From Shewanella baltica (lineage in GTDB: Bacteria; Pseudomonadota; Gammaproteobacteria; Enterobacterales; Shewanellaceae), in contig NZ_UGYM01000002.1 of the NCBI RefSeq assembly GCF_900456975.1, positions 2,666,001 through 2,730,000 of the forward strand: DNA of 64,000 bases, written 5' to 3'. The notes under the pieces are model-generated. The model searched no databases. It was not told where the DNA came from and worked only from the letters and a program-made list of their open reading frames with translations. Position 1 is the first letter of the stretch. Each line of letters opens with the position of its first letter. Positions 9,967-18,746 of the stretch are shown piece by piece. The translations under genes and the position numbers were made by a program.

Positions 9967-10056
9967 TGGAGTGTCGTGGAGGATTAGAACCATTCGACTG
10001 ATTGGTTAAAAGCCAACTGCCCTAGCTTTATAAAAAAGCGACTGAGCTAACGACCA
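9967..10056 (-). pseudogene. Degenerate tRNA-Lys with D-arm insertion (third)
   Basis: About 90 nt, with the same D-arm insertion and T-arm lesion as the other two. It is the most decayed at the ends: the 5' end reads TTGGTCG instead of GGGTCG, so the acceptor stem cannot close, and the discriminator base is changed. Confidence 0.83.
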
Positions 10057-10114
10057 ATTTTACTACTTACTATCTCGTTAAATACCACTAACTTATTCTA
10101 TTTATTAGAGTAAG

Positions 10115-10190
10115 TGGTGGGTCGTGAAGGATTCGAACCTTCGACCAATTGGTTAAAAGCCAACTGCTCTACCGACTGAGCTAACGACCC
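10115..10190 (-). tRNA. tRNA-Lys(UUU), array copy 1 (promoter-proximal)
   Basis: Intact 76-nt tRNA-Lys, UUU anticodon, encoded CCA. It is the first gene after the array promoter at 10241-10268. Confidence 0.97.
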
Positions 10191-10240
10191 ATTTACTGGT
10201 ATTTTACGCCCCGAACGACCTCGCCGCTCTGAGGGCGCCT

Positions 10241-10268
10241 ATAATACCTTTTTCATCTTCTCATGCAA
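10241..10268 (-). promoter_or_regulatory. Promoter of the tRNA-Lys array
   Basis: On the minus strand TTGCAT (-35, 10268-10263) and TATTAT (-10, 10246-10241) are separated by 16 bp. The GC-rich discriminator (AGGCGCCC) after the -10 is typical of stringently controlled rRNA and tRNA promoters. It lies about 65 bp past the cpoB stop with no terminator between, so readthrough from tol-pal is possible. Confidence 0.7.
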
Positions 10269-10332
10269 GCGCAAATTCCCAATTTTTTGTCGTTTGCATG
10301 AAAAACAGACTAAGAGTATGTTTTTTAGTTAA

Positions 10333-11082
10333 TTACGCTTTAATTGCAGCCAGTTGCTGCTGTGCAATGCGCGCTGCTGCGCTGTTTGCGTAATCTTTGA
10401 CGACTTGTTGGTAGTATTGCGTCGCCCCAGCCTTGTCACCGGTTTTCTCGGCGATCATGCCAAGCTTCACTAAACTGTCACCCCGTTTATTGGAATCACT
10501 AAAACGGTCAACCACAGTTTTGAAGGCTTGTTTGGCTTCTGCAAATTCGCTCTTATTAAATAATAGCTGCCCTAACCAATAGTTAGCATTAGCGGCATAC
10601 ACAGAATCTGGGTATTGTTTGATAAAAGCACGGAAGGCAGGAATAGCGTCGTCATACTTACGCTCTTTCAAGACTAAGTTAACGGCACTCTCATAGCTTG
10701 CAGTTTCACTTAAACTACTTGAAGCCGCATTCGTCGAGGCTACAGAAGGTGTGGATGTCGCGGCTGCGGCTGCAGGAGCGGCAGATGCCTTTGAGGATAA
10801 ATTAGCAAGTTCATCATATAACTGACGCTGACGCTGTTGCATCTGCTCAATCTGATAATTCTGTTGTTCGGTTAAACCACGTAAATCGAGCACTTCCTGC
10901 TGCAGTGTATCAAGACGGCGCTGCATATCGAGCTCGCTTTGTTGTCTTGATTTTACAATACGTTCTATGCGAGCAAGTCTGTCATCACCCGAACCACCAG
11001 CAATATCTTCCACAGGAGCAGGTGCTGCAACTGCAGCACCTACACCAAGGAACATTGCCGTAATTAAGACGGCACGTTTCAT
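10333..11082 (-). CDS. cpoB: CpoB (YbgF), Tol-Pal-associated coordinator of envelope constriction
   Basis: 249 aa. A Sec signal peptide (cleavage near AAVAA|PAPVED) leads to a periplasmic protein. Residues ~35-95 form a Gln-rich coiled coil (DTLQQEVLDLRG, QIEQMQQRQRQL) that trimerises in E. coli CpoB. An Ala/Ser-rich linker follows, then TPR repeats from about 130 to the end (KERKYDDAIPAF, YWLGQLLFNKSEFAEAKQAF). CpoB couples PBP1B activity to Tol energy during division. It is the last gene of the ybgC-tolQRAB-pal-cpoB operon, 24 bp after pal. Confidence 0.95.
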   Translation of the reverse strand: MKRAVLITAMFLGVGAAVAAPAPVEDIAGGSGDDRLARIERIVKSRQQSELDMQRRLDTLQQEVLDLRGLTEQQNYQIEQMQQRQRQLYDELANLSSKASAAPAAAAATSTPSVASTNAASSSLSETASYESAVNLVLKERKYDDAIPAFRAFIKQYPDSVYAANANYWLGQLLFNKSEFAEAKQAFKTVVDRFSDSNKRGDSLVKLGMIAEKTGDKAGATQYYQQVVKDYANSAAARIAQQQLAAIKA

Positions 11083-11106
11083 TGTGTTACTCTCCGAGAT
11101 TCAATC

Positions 11107-11643
11107 TTAGTAAACTAAAACTGCACGACGGTTTTTGCCAAAACCTTCATCAGTGCGAGAAAAATCAAGTGGTTTTTCTTCGCCATAGCTGACTACGCTC
11201 ATTTGGCTTGGCTGTACGCCCATACCTTGTAGGTATTTAGCAACGGCTTTAGCACGACGTTCGCCCAGTGCGATGTTGTACTCAGGCGTGCCACGCTCAT
11301 CCGCATGACCTTCAATCAGTACGCGCACGCTTGGGTGCTCAACTAAGTAAGTGCCATGGGCTTCTAATATTGCGGCGAAATCAGTTTGAACTTCACTGCG
11401 GTCAAAGTCGAAGTAAATGATGTGTTGCTTTCTTAAGTCTTCTAACTGCTGGCGTTGTTGCTCTTCAGCAGACAACATTGCGCCTACACCACCAGTTTGA
11501 ATGCCACCACCATTCAGTTCACTACCTGAACCGTTTGTTGAGCCCATTGCATCAGTTTCTGATTCTGAAGTTGAGCTACATGCACTAAGAGCCATAATTG
11601 GAAGTGCTACCAACATAGCTTTTAACAACTTATTCAGATCCAT
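11107..11643 (-). CDS. pal: Peptidoglycan-associated lipoprotein Pal
   Basis: 178 aa lipoprotein. The lipobox LSAC puts the acylated Cys at residue 22. A low-complexity Gly/Ser linker follows, then an OmpA-type peptidoglycan-binding domain (IYFDFDRSEV, IEGHADERGTPEYN, LGERRAKAV). It is anchored in the outer membrane, binds peptidoglycan and TolB, and is pulled by TolQRA at the division site. It lies between tolB (46 bp) and cpoB (24 bp). Confidence 0.97.
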   Translation of the reverse strand: MDLNKLLKAMLVALPIMALSACSSTSESETDAMGSTNGSGSELNGGGIQTGGVGAMLSAEEQQRQQLEDLRKQHIIYFDFDRSEVQTDFAAILEAHGTYLVEHPSVRVLIEGHADERGTPEYNIALGERRAKAVAKYLQGMGVQPSQMSVVSYGEEKPLDFSRTDEGFGKNRRAVLVY

Positions 11644-11689
11644 TACGTGTTCCTTATAAAATTAAATGTGATTAAATCAAGGTATAACA

Positions 11690-13018
11690 TTAGAGAAACG
11701 GTGACCAAGAAGGTGATTTCACCTCACCTTGACCTGCCGGTAATCTTGCTTTAAAACGTCCATCCGTAGAAACAGCTGCTAATACTTGCTTGCCTTGGTA
11801 TGTGGTGCCATAGATCACCATAGTACCATTAGGGGCCACACTTGGAGATTCATCCAAACGTGTCGATGTCAGCACCTGCATAAAACGCGTACTTAAATCC
11901 ATACGCGCAATATTAAATTTACCGTTCGTGCGATTAACAAAAATCATACTGCGACCATCAGGGGTAATTGAACCACCGAGGTTCCATTCACCTTCAAAGG
12001 TTTCACGACTCACTTTACCTGAGCTCAACTCTACGCGATAAATCTGTGGTCTACCACCGCGCTCTGATGTAAAAATCAACGACTTTCCATCAGGATACCA
12101 TGATGGCTCAGTATCGATAGCATAGTGATTGGTAATACGCTTAATGGCTTTGGTCGCAATATCTATGATGTAAATTTCAGGCTGACCGTCTTTAGATAAA
12201 GTGATCGCCAAAGATTTTCCATCGGGTGAGAACGCCGGCGCACCGTTAATACCAGGGAAAGAGCTCACTTTAGTGCGCACTTGGGTATAAAGGTCTTGCA
12301 CGAAGATCTCAGCTTTTTTGTTTTCAAAGCTAACATACGCTAAACGACGACCATCGGGTGACCAAGTCGGTGACATCAACGGCTCTGGCGAGCGCAGTAA
12401 CATTTGTTCATTGACGCCATCATAATCAGCAACCATCAATTGATATGGAGCTTTTTGAGTATGATTGACCACAACATAGGAGATCCGCGTTAAGAATGCG
12501 CCGCGAATACCGGTTAACTTTTCATAGACGATATCGCTGATCCTGTGTCCATATTGGCGAAATTGCGCCGCTGAAATCACAGTTTGACGGCTGTCCATCA
12601 AAAATTCTGTTGCACTAACTGGGCCTTTCAACGCTTGGTTTTGGGCTTTGACTAAATCGATTAAATCAAAGCTCACCAGATATTGATCAGTACCATAAGG
12701 TTTAACGGTACCTAGCACTAACGCTTCGGCGCCAACACTTGACCAAGAATTAGCTTGAAACTGTGCCACAGTGCCAATATTGCGCTGAGGTAGTCCAAGC
12801 TCGTCTAAAGGTTTAAACGTACCGCTACGCACTAAGTCCGACATCACTACATCCGCAATCGCTTGCGGTGCGGCGCCAGGACCTTGCCAAACAAAAGGCA
12901 TCACAGCGATGGGACGCGCAGCGTCAACACCTTCTGTGATCACAATATCCAATGCCGCTTTTGCGGGGGTGGTGCATAGCAGAACTGCCAATGCTAACCA
13001 TTTTGCCAATATTCTCAT
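11690..13018 (-). CDS. tolB: Tol-Pal system protein TolB
   Basis: 442 aa periplasmic protein with a signal peptide cleaved after AKA (residue 22). The N-terminal domain (~25-165) is followed by a six-bladed propeller with repeated WSPDGR, FSPDGK, WYPDGKS and ITPDGRS motifs. TolB binds Pal and, through its N-terminus, TolA. It starts 13 bp after tolA in the tol operon. Confidence 0.97.
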   Translation of the reverse strand: MRILAKWLALAVLLCTTPAKAALDIVITEGVDAARPIAVMPFVWQGPGAAPQAIADVVMSDLVRSGTFKPLDELGLPQRNIGTVAQFQANSWSSVGAEALVLGTVKPYGTDQYLVSFDLIDLVKAQNQALKGPVSATEFLMDSRQTVISAAQFRQYGHRISDIVYEKLTGIRGAFLTRISYVVVNHTQKAPYQLMVADYDGVNEQMLLRSPEPLMSPTWSPDGRRLAYVSFENKKAEIFVQDLYTQVRTKVSSFPGINGAPAFSPDGKSLAITLSKDGQPEIYIIDIATKAIKRITNHYAIDTEPSWYPDGKSLIFTSERGGRPQIYRVELSSGKVSRETFEGEWNLGGSITPDGRSMIFVNRTNGKFNIARMDLSTRFMQVLTSTRLDESPSVAPNGTMVIYGTTYQGKQVLAAVSTDGRFKARLPAGQGEVKSPSWSPFL

Positions 13019-13031
13019 GGGACTCCTTTAA

Positions 13032-14054
13032 TTAAAACGTTGGTTCAACGATTAAGTTAATTTCTTTCATCAAGTTATAAACTGCAGGGTCCGGAGACAC
13101 TGGCAATTTACCCGCCTTCAAAATCGCTGCTTTTGCTGCACGACAAACGTTAGGATCACCGCCTTTAGTTTGACTGCTGATCACAAAACCATCATTTGCT
13201 AATCGTACAGAGACAGTACAAGTCTTGCCACGCATAGATTCATCCACTACCAAATTACGTTGGATAGTCGATTTAATCATTGCCTGATACTTACCCACTT
13301 CACTCTGCATCTGCTTATTCATGGTTTGCGACAACGCCGCCTGCTCCGCCGCTAATGCATCGGCCATTTCTTGCTCCTGCTGGGCGCGGGCTTTGGCTTC
13401 AGCGTCGGCTTTGGCCTTAGCGTCCGCTTTGGCTTTAGCATCTGCTTTGGCCTTAGCTTCGGCTTTCGCTTCTGCATCAGCCTTGGCTTTTTCAGCTTTG
13501 GCCTTAGCTTCCGCCTCCTTCAGCTTACGGTCACTTTCCGCTTTCGCTGCTGCGGCTTCTTCCACTTTGCGTTTTTCTGCTGCTTTTTGCGCGGCATCTT
13601 CAGCGACTTTACGCTCCTGCTCTTTCAGCTTACGGTCGGCTTCGGCTTTAACTGCCTTTTCCTTTTCCTGCTGCTGTTTCACTTGGGCTAGCTTGGTCGC
13701 TTCATTGGCCTTTTGGGTTTCAATTTCTTGCTGCTTACGTTCTTGCTCTAACTGTTTAATCTGAGCTTGTTCACGTTCGCGCGCTTGCTTCGCTTCTTGC
13801 GCTTTGCGCTCAAGCTCGGCTTGACGTTCTTGCTCACGGCGCTCGGCATCACGCTTTTCTTGCTTAAGTTTCTCAACTTGATTAGCGACTTTTTGCTGAT
13901 CAACCATCACAGCTTTAACCGCTGGCGCACTAACTTGTTGCATAGGCTCAGGTTTGTGAGAGAAATCGATCCCCAACGCCAGAATAATTATCACGCCAAT
14001 ATGAATACCCGCTGAAATTGACAGAGGTAATGTTACATCTGACTTATCTGCCAC
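13032..14054 (-). CDS. tolA: Tol-Pal system protein TolA
   Basis: 340 aa. One N-terminal membrane helix (ISAGIHIGVIIILALGI) anchors it in the inner membrane. Residues ~50-240 form a long Lys/Ala/Glu-rich helical rod that becomes near-repetitive (KADAKAKADAKA) before the last segment. The C-terminal globular domain (~250-340) carries the two Cys residues of the family disulfide (GKTCTVSV, DPNVCRAAK). TolA transmits proton-motive energy from TolQR to Pal and TolB. Overlapping frames on the other strand in the rod region are a by-product of low complexity. Confidence 0.96.
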   Translation of the reverse strand: MADKSDVTLPLSISAGIHIGVIIILALGIDFSHKPEPMQQVSAPAVKAVMVDQQKVANQVEKLKQEKRDAERREQERQAELERKAQEAKQAREREQAQIKQLEQERKQQEIETQKANEATKLAQVKQQQEKEKAVKAEADRKLKEQERKVAEDAAQKAAEKRKVEEAAAAKAESDRKLKEAEAKAKAEKAKADAEAKAEAKAKADAKAKADAKAKADAEAKARAQQEQEMADALAAEQAALSQTMNKQMQSEVGKYQAMIKSTIQRNLVVDESMRGKTCTVSVRLANDGFVISSQTKGGDPNVCRAAKAAILKAGKLPVSPDPAVYNLMKEINLIVEPTF

Positions 14055-14489
14055 CTATTTCTCCTTGGGTGAATCCGTCATCAAACCGACTGATGGCACG
14101 CCAGCACCTTGCAAGGTCACCATCAACTGAATCACTTTATCGTAAGGAATATTTCTATCGGCCTTAACCACCACTGGACGCTCAGGCTCTGTCACCATAA
14201 GCGCAGCAACTTCCGTCGCCAGTTCTTCCAAGTCCATAGGTACGTTAGTTGAACCGCCTTTATTCAGATAATAATCACCGTCACCGTCAATCGAAGCCAC
14301 CACAGGTGGCTTACTGTCAGCAGGTAAAACTTCCGCGGCCCCTTGAGGCAGCTCCACTTTTACCCCTTGGGTGACTATGGGCGCTGTTACCATAAAAATA
14401 ATTAACAGCACGAGCATCACGTCGATATAGGGCACCACGTTGATTTCGGCAACGGGGCGACGACGTTTGCGCTGATAAGCTGGTTGCAT
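14055..14489 (-). CDS. tolR: Tol-Pal system protein TolR
   Basis: 144 aa ExbD/TolR family. A single membrane helix, PYIDVMLVLLIIFMV, contains the conserved Asp of the proton channel, followed by a periplasmic dimer domain. Its start overlaps the tolQ stop by one base (TAATG), indicating translational coupling. It is next to tolA with no gap. Confidence 0.97.
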   Translation of the reverse strand: MQPAYQRKRRRPVAEINVVPYIDVMLVLLIIFMVTAPIVTQGVKVELPQGAAEVLPADSKPPVVASIDGDGDYYLNKGGSTNVPMDLEELATEVAALMVTEPERPVVVKADRNIPYDKVIQLMVTLQGAGVPSVGLMTDSPKEK

Positions 14490-15175
14490 TATGCCCCTTC
14501 CTTCTCACTGTATGCCTGGCGATGCAAAATGCTGGAGAACTCTTCCATAAAGTTTGCGTAGGCCATTTCTAATTTATCGACTTGAGTCGAGAAACGGTTG
14601 TACGCAATAACCGCAGGGATCGCAGCAAATAGACCCATAGCCGTTGCAATCAAGGCTTCAGCAATACCGGGGGCAACCATAGCTAAGGTCGCGTTTTCCA
14701 TCGAACCAATGGCGATAAATGAATTCATAATCCCCCATACCGTACCAAATAAACCGATATAAGGGCTAGTCGAACCAATGGTCGCTAATAAGGGTAAGTT
14801 AGCTTCTAACTTTTCCATTTCGCGAGAAAGTGTCACACGCATAGCACGTGATGTACCGTCCATCACGGCATCGGGCACTTTGCTATTTAATTTATTCAGG
14901 CGTGAATATTCTTTAAAGCCAGTCACAAATAATGACTCTAAACCGCTATTATCAGGACGAGTCGATAATTCTTTATATAAACGGTTTAAATCAACGCCTG
15001 ACCAAAATTTGTCTTCAAACTTCGCCGATTTACTTTTTGCGGATGTCAGTAAGCTACGGCGTTGTAAAATCACCGTCCAAGACATCACTGACAAGCAAAG
15101 TAAGGTGAACATAACAAATTTCACTAATAAACTGGCTTGTAAAAATAACCCAACAATCGACATATCAGCTTGCAC
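14489..15175 (-). CDS. tolQ: Tol-Pal system protein TolQ
   Basis: 228 aa ExbB/TolQ family, with three membrane helices: one at the N-terminus (ASLLVKFVMFTLLCLSVMSW) and two in the conserved half (LFGTVWGIMNSF, APGIAEALIATAMGLFAAIPA). Seven copies or fewer are expected to surround TolR and form the proton channel. I chose the GTG at 15175 because AGGAG lies 7 nt upstream and the product then begins MQADMSIVGLF, close to other TolQ starts. The start overlaps the ybgC end by 11 bp, so translation is probably coupled. Confidence 0.95.
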   Translation of the reverse strand: MQADMSIVGLFLQASLLVKFVMFTLLCLSVMSWTVILQRRSLLTSAKSKSAKFEDKFWSGVDLNRLYKELSTRPDNSGLESLFVTGFKEYSRLNKLNSKVPDAVMDGTSRAMRVTLSREMEKLEANLPLLATIGSTSPYIGLFGTVWGIMNSFIAIGSMENATLAMVAPGIAEALIATAMGLFAAIPAVIAYNRFSTQVDKLEMAYANFMEEFSSILHRQAYSEKEGA

Positions 15176-15566
15176 TGTCAAACTCCTGCACAATATTTAA
15201 GGGAATAGCTCGGGGACGCATTCGTGACAGCGCAACACAAACAACCAGCACTGTGCCTTCACAATAACAGTCTCCCTGTTTATCGACCAAGCGTTGATGA
15301 AAGATCAACGAGGCCTTTTTCAACTCTATGACCTTAGTTTCAACAATAAGGTTCTGTTCAAAACGTGCCGCTTTGCGAAAATCTAATTCCGCACGCTTTA
15401 CCACAAAGGCGGTATCGTCGGCTAAAAGCGCAGTCTGACTCACGCCAAGGGCTTTTAGCCACTCGGTTCTCGCCCGCTCAAAAAAGTTGAGATAGTTCGA
15501 ATGATAGACAACGCCGCCAGCGTCGGTGTCTTCGTAATAGACTGAAATAGGCCAATGAAACATCAT
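15165..15566 (-). CDS. ybgC: Tol-Pal-associated acyl-CoA thioesterase YbgC
   Basis: 133 aa hot-dog fold thioesterase. The signature YYEDTDAGGVVYHSNYL at the N-terminus contains the catalytic Asp and the His of the family. It hydrolyses short or medium acyl-CoA or acyl-ACP and is linked to phospholipid synthesis. It is the first gene of the tol-pal operon, the same order as in E. coli. Confidence 0.95.
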   Translation of the reverse strand: MMFHWPISVYYEDTDAGGVVYHSNYLNFFERARTEWLKALGVSQTALLADDTAFVVKRAELDFRKAARFEQNLIVETKVIELKKASLIFHQRLVDKQGDCYCEGTVLVVCVALSRMRPRAIPLNIVQEFDSAS

Positions 15567-15699
15567 TTGAAAATAAGCAAATTTTGGTTGAAAAATTGAC
15601 GCTTACTATACCTAGGGAAACAAGACTTGTGAATGACCCGACGAAGATATAGATAGGAATAGCGCGGGTTTCAGATGAATAGGGGCAATTGTAAAAGAC

Positions 15700-15724
15700 A
15701 ATGGGGTCAAAGGACCCCATTTTA
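15700..15724. terminator. Hairpin between the peptidase gene and ybgC
   Basis: 9-bp perfect stem AATGGGGTC/GACCCCATT with a 4-nt loop, just past the stop of the peptidase gene at 15738. The T run is good on the plus side but only TTGTCTTTT on the minus side, so its strength for the leftward gene is uncertain. Confidence 0.6.
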
Positions 15725-15737
15725 TTAACATAGTTAG

Positions 15738-17921
15738 TTATTTTGCGATAGTTTGTGGCAGTGTTAAGCCAAAACTCTGCCACAAGAAACTGTAGATATC
15801 GGCAAATTCATCAATCTTCATCGCCGTCGGTTTACCGGCTCCGTGACCCGCATTGGACTCGATACGCATAATCACAGGTTCAGTGCCCTGCTGCTTATCC
15901 TGCAACATGGCTGCGAACTTGAAACTGTGTAATGGCACGACGCGATCATCATGATCGGCAGTCATCACCATAGTCGCTGGGTAAGTTTGCGCTTTCACAT
16001 TGTGATAAGGCGAATAAGCCAGTAGCGCCGGGAATTGTTCTGCTTTATCGGCACTGCCATATTCACTCGTCCAAGCCCAACCGATAGTGAACTTATGGAA
16101 GCGCAGCATATCCAGTACGCCCACCGCAGGTAATACGGCAGCAAAGAGTTCAGGACGTTGAGTCACCGCAGCGCCCATCAACAGACCACCGTTACTGCGG
16201 CCATAGGCACCTAACTTAGTGCTATTAGTGTATTTTTCACTCACTAGATATTCCGCGGCGGCAAAATAGTCATCAAACACATTTTGCTTTTTATCGAACA
16301 TCCCCGCTTGATGCCAGCTTTCGCCGTATTCAGCGCCGCCACGTAAACTCGGCACAGCGTAAATACCGCCCATATCTAACCAAGCAATGTTGGCCGGACT
16401 AAAGCGTGGTGTCATCGAAATGGCAAAGCCACCATAGGCATACAGTAATGTTGGGTTTTGACCGTTCTTCACTAAGCCTTTTTTATAGGACAGCATCATA
16501 GGCACACGCGTGCCATCTTTGCTGCGATAAAACACTTGCTCAGAAACATAGTCATCGGGATTAAACGACACCTTAGGTTTGGCAATTACGCTTGATTCAG
16601 CGGTTTTAAAGTCAAACTTATAGGTGGTTTCAGGTTGAATATAGCTATTAAACACATAATAGAAATAGTCTTTGCTTGCTTTACCAAAAGGCCCAGCCAC
16701 ATTGCCTTGACCAGGTAATGCCACGTCTTGGCGCTTCTGCCCACCCATGCTGTAAATCGATAATTGACCTAATACATCGTGTAAATAACTCACCACTAAA
16801 TGGTCATTAATTATGGCGACGTTATTTATCGGATCTGTAGACTCTGGAATAATGGTTTGCCATTGGGATTTATCGCTATTGCGGGTATCAATCGCAATTA
16901 CTTTACCGTTAGGCGCATCTAAGTCGGTTTTGAAATAAAACACTGAACCATCATTACCGAGAAACTCATATTCAGCTTCTAAGTTGAGGATCAATTCCAC
17001 CACTTGTGATTTAGGCTCAAATAAGGATTTATAGAAGAAACGATTACGCTTATCCGTACCTTGAGAAATCGACAGTAATAAGTATTCGCCTTTCTCGGAT
17101 ACCTCTATGCCAAAGCCCCAATCTTTATTCTGTGGGCGCTCGTAAATCAATAAATCTTGGCGCTGATCTGTACCTAATTTATGGTAATACACTTTTTGAT
17201 TGAAATTGACGTCGGCTAAGACATCTCCACCCGCAGGGGCATCATAGCGAGCATAAAACACACCTTGGTTTTCTTTATCCCACACTGCGCTAGAAAATTT
17301 AATCCATTTCAATTCATCGGCAAGTTTCTTACCGGTTGCGATATCAACAAACTGCCATTGCTGCCAATCTGAGCCCGAATTTGACACACCATAGGCTAAA
17401 ATTTTACCGTCATTACTCACTGCAACACCTGATAGCGCCACAGTGCCATCCGCTGACAGTTTGTTTGGATCGAGAACTGGCTTTTCAACGCCATCTAACC
17501 CTTTGACATACAAAACAGATTGCGCCTGCAGGCCATCATTACGGTAGTAAAATTGATTGTCGCCATTCTCAAATGGGGCGGAGACTTTTTCGTAATTCCA
17601 CAGCTCAGTGATGCGATCGACCACAGCTTGTTTATTGGGGATCTTGGCTAAATAGGCTTGACCGAAGGCTTGTTGTTCTTTTACCCAAGCTTCCGTTTCT
17701 GGCGTATTGGCCTCTAAATGGCGGTAAGGGTCCGCCACGGCAACACCGTGAATGGTTTCGACGAGATCATCTTTTTGAGTCACTGGGTAAACCAATTTAT
17801 TTGCGCTTGCCTGCTCAGTCGAATTTTGTTCAGGTGTATTGCCACTTTGGCAGGCACCGAGTGCCATTCCCAATGTGGCCACTAACAAACCTTGCTTTGC
17901 AAGGCGAAATCTTAATGCCAT
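15738..17921 (-). CDS. S9 prolyl oligopeptidase family lipoprotein
   Basis: 727 aa. The N-terminus has a lipoprotein signal (MALGAC, acylated Cys about residue 24), so the enzyme is probably tethered in the periplasm or outer membrane. The N-terminal half is the propeller domain of prolyl oligopeptidases. The C-terminal alpha/beta hydrolase carries the nucleophile in GRSNGG (Ser 576), the Asp in DHDDRVVP and the His in NAGHGAG. The family cleaves short peptides after proline. It is monocistronic. The length is normal for the family once the signal is removed. Confidence 0.93.
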   Translation of the reverse strand: MALRFRLAKQGLLVATLGMALGACQSGNTPEQNSTEQASANKLVYPVTQKDDLVETIHGVAVADPYRHLEANTPETEAWVKEQQAFGQAYLAKIPNKQAVVDRITELWNYEKVSAPFENGDNQFYYRNDGLQAQSVLYVKGLDGVEKPVLDPNKLSADGTVALSGVAVSNDGKILAYGVSNSGSDWQQWQFVDIATGKKLADELKWIKFSSAVWDKENQGVFYARYDAPAGGDVLADVNFNQKVYYHKLGTDQRQDLLIYERPQNKDWGFGIEVSEKGEYLLLSISQGTDKRNRFFYKSLFEPKSQVVELILNLEAEYEFLGNDGSVFYFKTDLDAPNGKVIAIDTRNSDKSQWQTIIPESTDPINNVAIINDHLVVSYLHDVLGQLSIYSMGGQKRQDVALPGQGNVAGPFGKASKDYFYYVFNSYIQPETTYKFDFKTAESSVIAKPKVSFNPDDYVSEQVFYRSKDGTRVPMMLSYKKGLVKNGQNPTLLYAYGGFAISMTPRFSPANIAWLDMGGIYAVPSLRGGAEYGESWHQAGMFDKKQNVFDDYFAAAEYLVSEKYTNSTKLGAYGRSNGGLLMGAAVTQRPELFAAVLPAVGVLDMLRFHKFTIGWAWTSEYGSADKAEQFPALLAYSPYHNVKAQTYPATMVMTADHDDRVVPLHSFKFAAMLQDKQQGTEPVIMRIESNAGHGAGKPTAMKIDEFADIYSFLWQSFGLTLPQTIAK

Positions 17922-18197
17922 CTTGTTATCGTCCTTCTTGTGGTTTAGGGCTTAGGGCCTTTTCAGCAAGTACTATACAAGCAAAAAAAATCATGGCAAT
18001 CCCGTAACTTAATAAGCAGATTTTTAGGTTGTATCGCAGATTTAACAAAATGGCAGCAAGGATAAGCTTATTGAAGTGTATTATTATGCACTAATAGTGA
18101 TTTATAAGTTATTAATCAAGGTAAATAGTGACTTAAGTGATATAGATCACCTTTACAATCATTAGAATTACTAATGTTTATGGGCAATTTTTCTCGT

Positions 18198-18226
18198 TTG
18201 TTTTACCGCCGAGTTAACCATAGAAT
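18198..18226 (+). promoter_or_regulatory. Sigma-70 promoter of candidate sRNA
   Basis: TTGTTT (-35, 18198-18203), a 17-bp spacer and TAGAAT (-10, 18221-18226). A transcript would start near 18233 and end at the terminator at 18375-18403. No convincing reading frame lies between them. Confidence 0.5.
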
Positions 18227-18232
18227 GTGCTT

Positions 18233-18403
18233 GTTTTCAGGAGATACCTGCTTGCAGATATCGAAAACAAAGAACTTTTAAACTGGTGTGTTCCCAACAC
18301 TTCAGTTTCTTCCCTGGTTCTTATGCTTGACTTCCTTCCTTCAATTTGTTGATTGCAAATGCATTATTTTTGCGGCCCGCTTAGTTTAAGCGGGCTTTTT
18401 TTT
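18233..18403 (+). ncRNA. Candidate intergenic small RNA (~170 nt)
   Basis: This lies in an 825-bp gene-free interval between two leftward genes. Its features are the promoter at 18198-18226, an internal hairpin at about 18279-18305 (AACTGGTGT...ACACTTCAGTT), a pyrimidine-rich unpaired stretch (CTTCCTTCCTTC) and a perfect terminator. I do not recognise it as GcvB, Spot 42, 6S or any other named RNA. It could instead be a leader without a gene. Confidence 0.45.
18375..18403 (+). terminator. Strong rho-independent terminator (end of candidate sRNA)
   Basis: Perfect 9-bp stem GCCCGCTTA/TAAGCGGGC with a 3-nt loop followed by eight T. No annotated gene on the plus strand ends here, which is the main reason to suspect an RNA gene upstream. 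Confidence 0.85.
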
Positions 18404-18573
18404 ATCCATTTCAAACACCATCCTACTTACGACGATATCAGGCTTTATGCCGCTATCACTATTTATGCCCTAGCCTCACTTTAGTTTTATTTGCGGCTTA
18501 ACGATTACCTGCTCGCGAACATCACAAATAAGAAAAACTCATAATCCCATTTAAAGCTCGCTGATACTGCAAA

Positions 18574-18609
18574 GGTTGAGGTTGAGGTTGAGGTTGAGGT
18601 TGAGGTTGA
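18574..18609. repeat. Hexanucleotide tandem repeat (GGTTGA)x6
   Basis: Six perfect copies of GGTTGA in a row in non-coding DNA between the candidate sRNA and motY. The copy number probably varies by slippage between strains. No function can be inferred. Confidence 0.95.
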
Positions 18610-18661
18610 GCGAAATACTGCCAAGCTATCCAAAAATAACCACCTCCGCATCTATAAATGA

Positions 18662-18688
18662 CAATGCCAAGTCAGTGACTTGGCATTG
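18662..18688. repeat. 12-bp perfect inverted repeat downstream of motY
   Basis: CAATGCCAAGTC and GACTTGGCATTG separated by 3 nt, 59 bp beyond the motY stop. It could act as a transcription barrier, but it lacks a T tract on the motY side. Confidence 0.6.
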
Positions 18689-18746
18689 GATTGGGCGGCT
18701 TAACTATATTGATGTGGCACAGGTTAAACACTGCGTAAACTTAGCA

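Noticed and set aside
8986-10190. Possible CRISPR array
   Set aside because: Regularly spaced near-identical units, but each is a full tRNA with encoded CCA, and the spacers repeat rather than vary.
13321-13764. Plus-strand frame of 147 aa opposite tolA
   Set aside because: It is the antisense of the Lys/Ala-rich rod of TolA. Low complexity keeps several frames open, and it has no ribosome site or family match.
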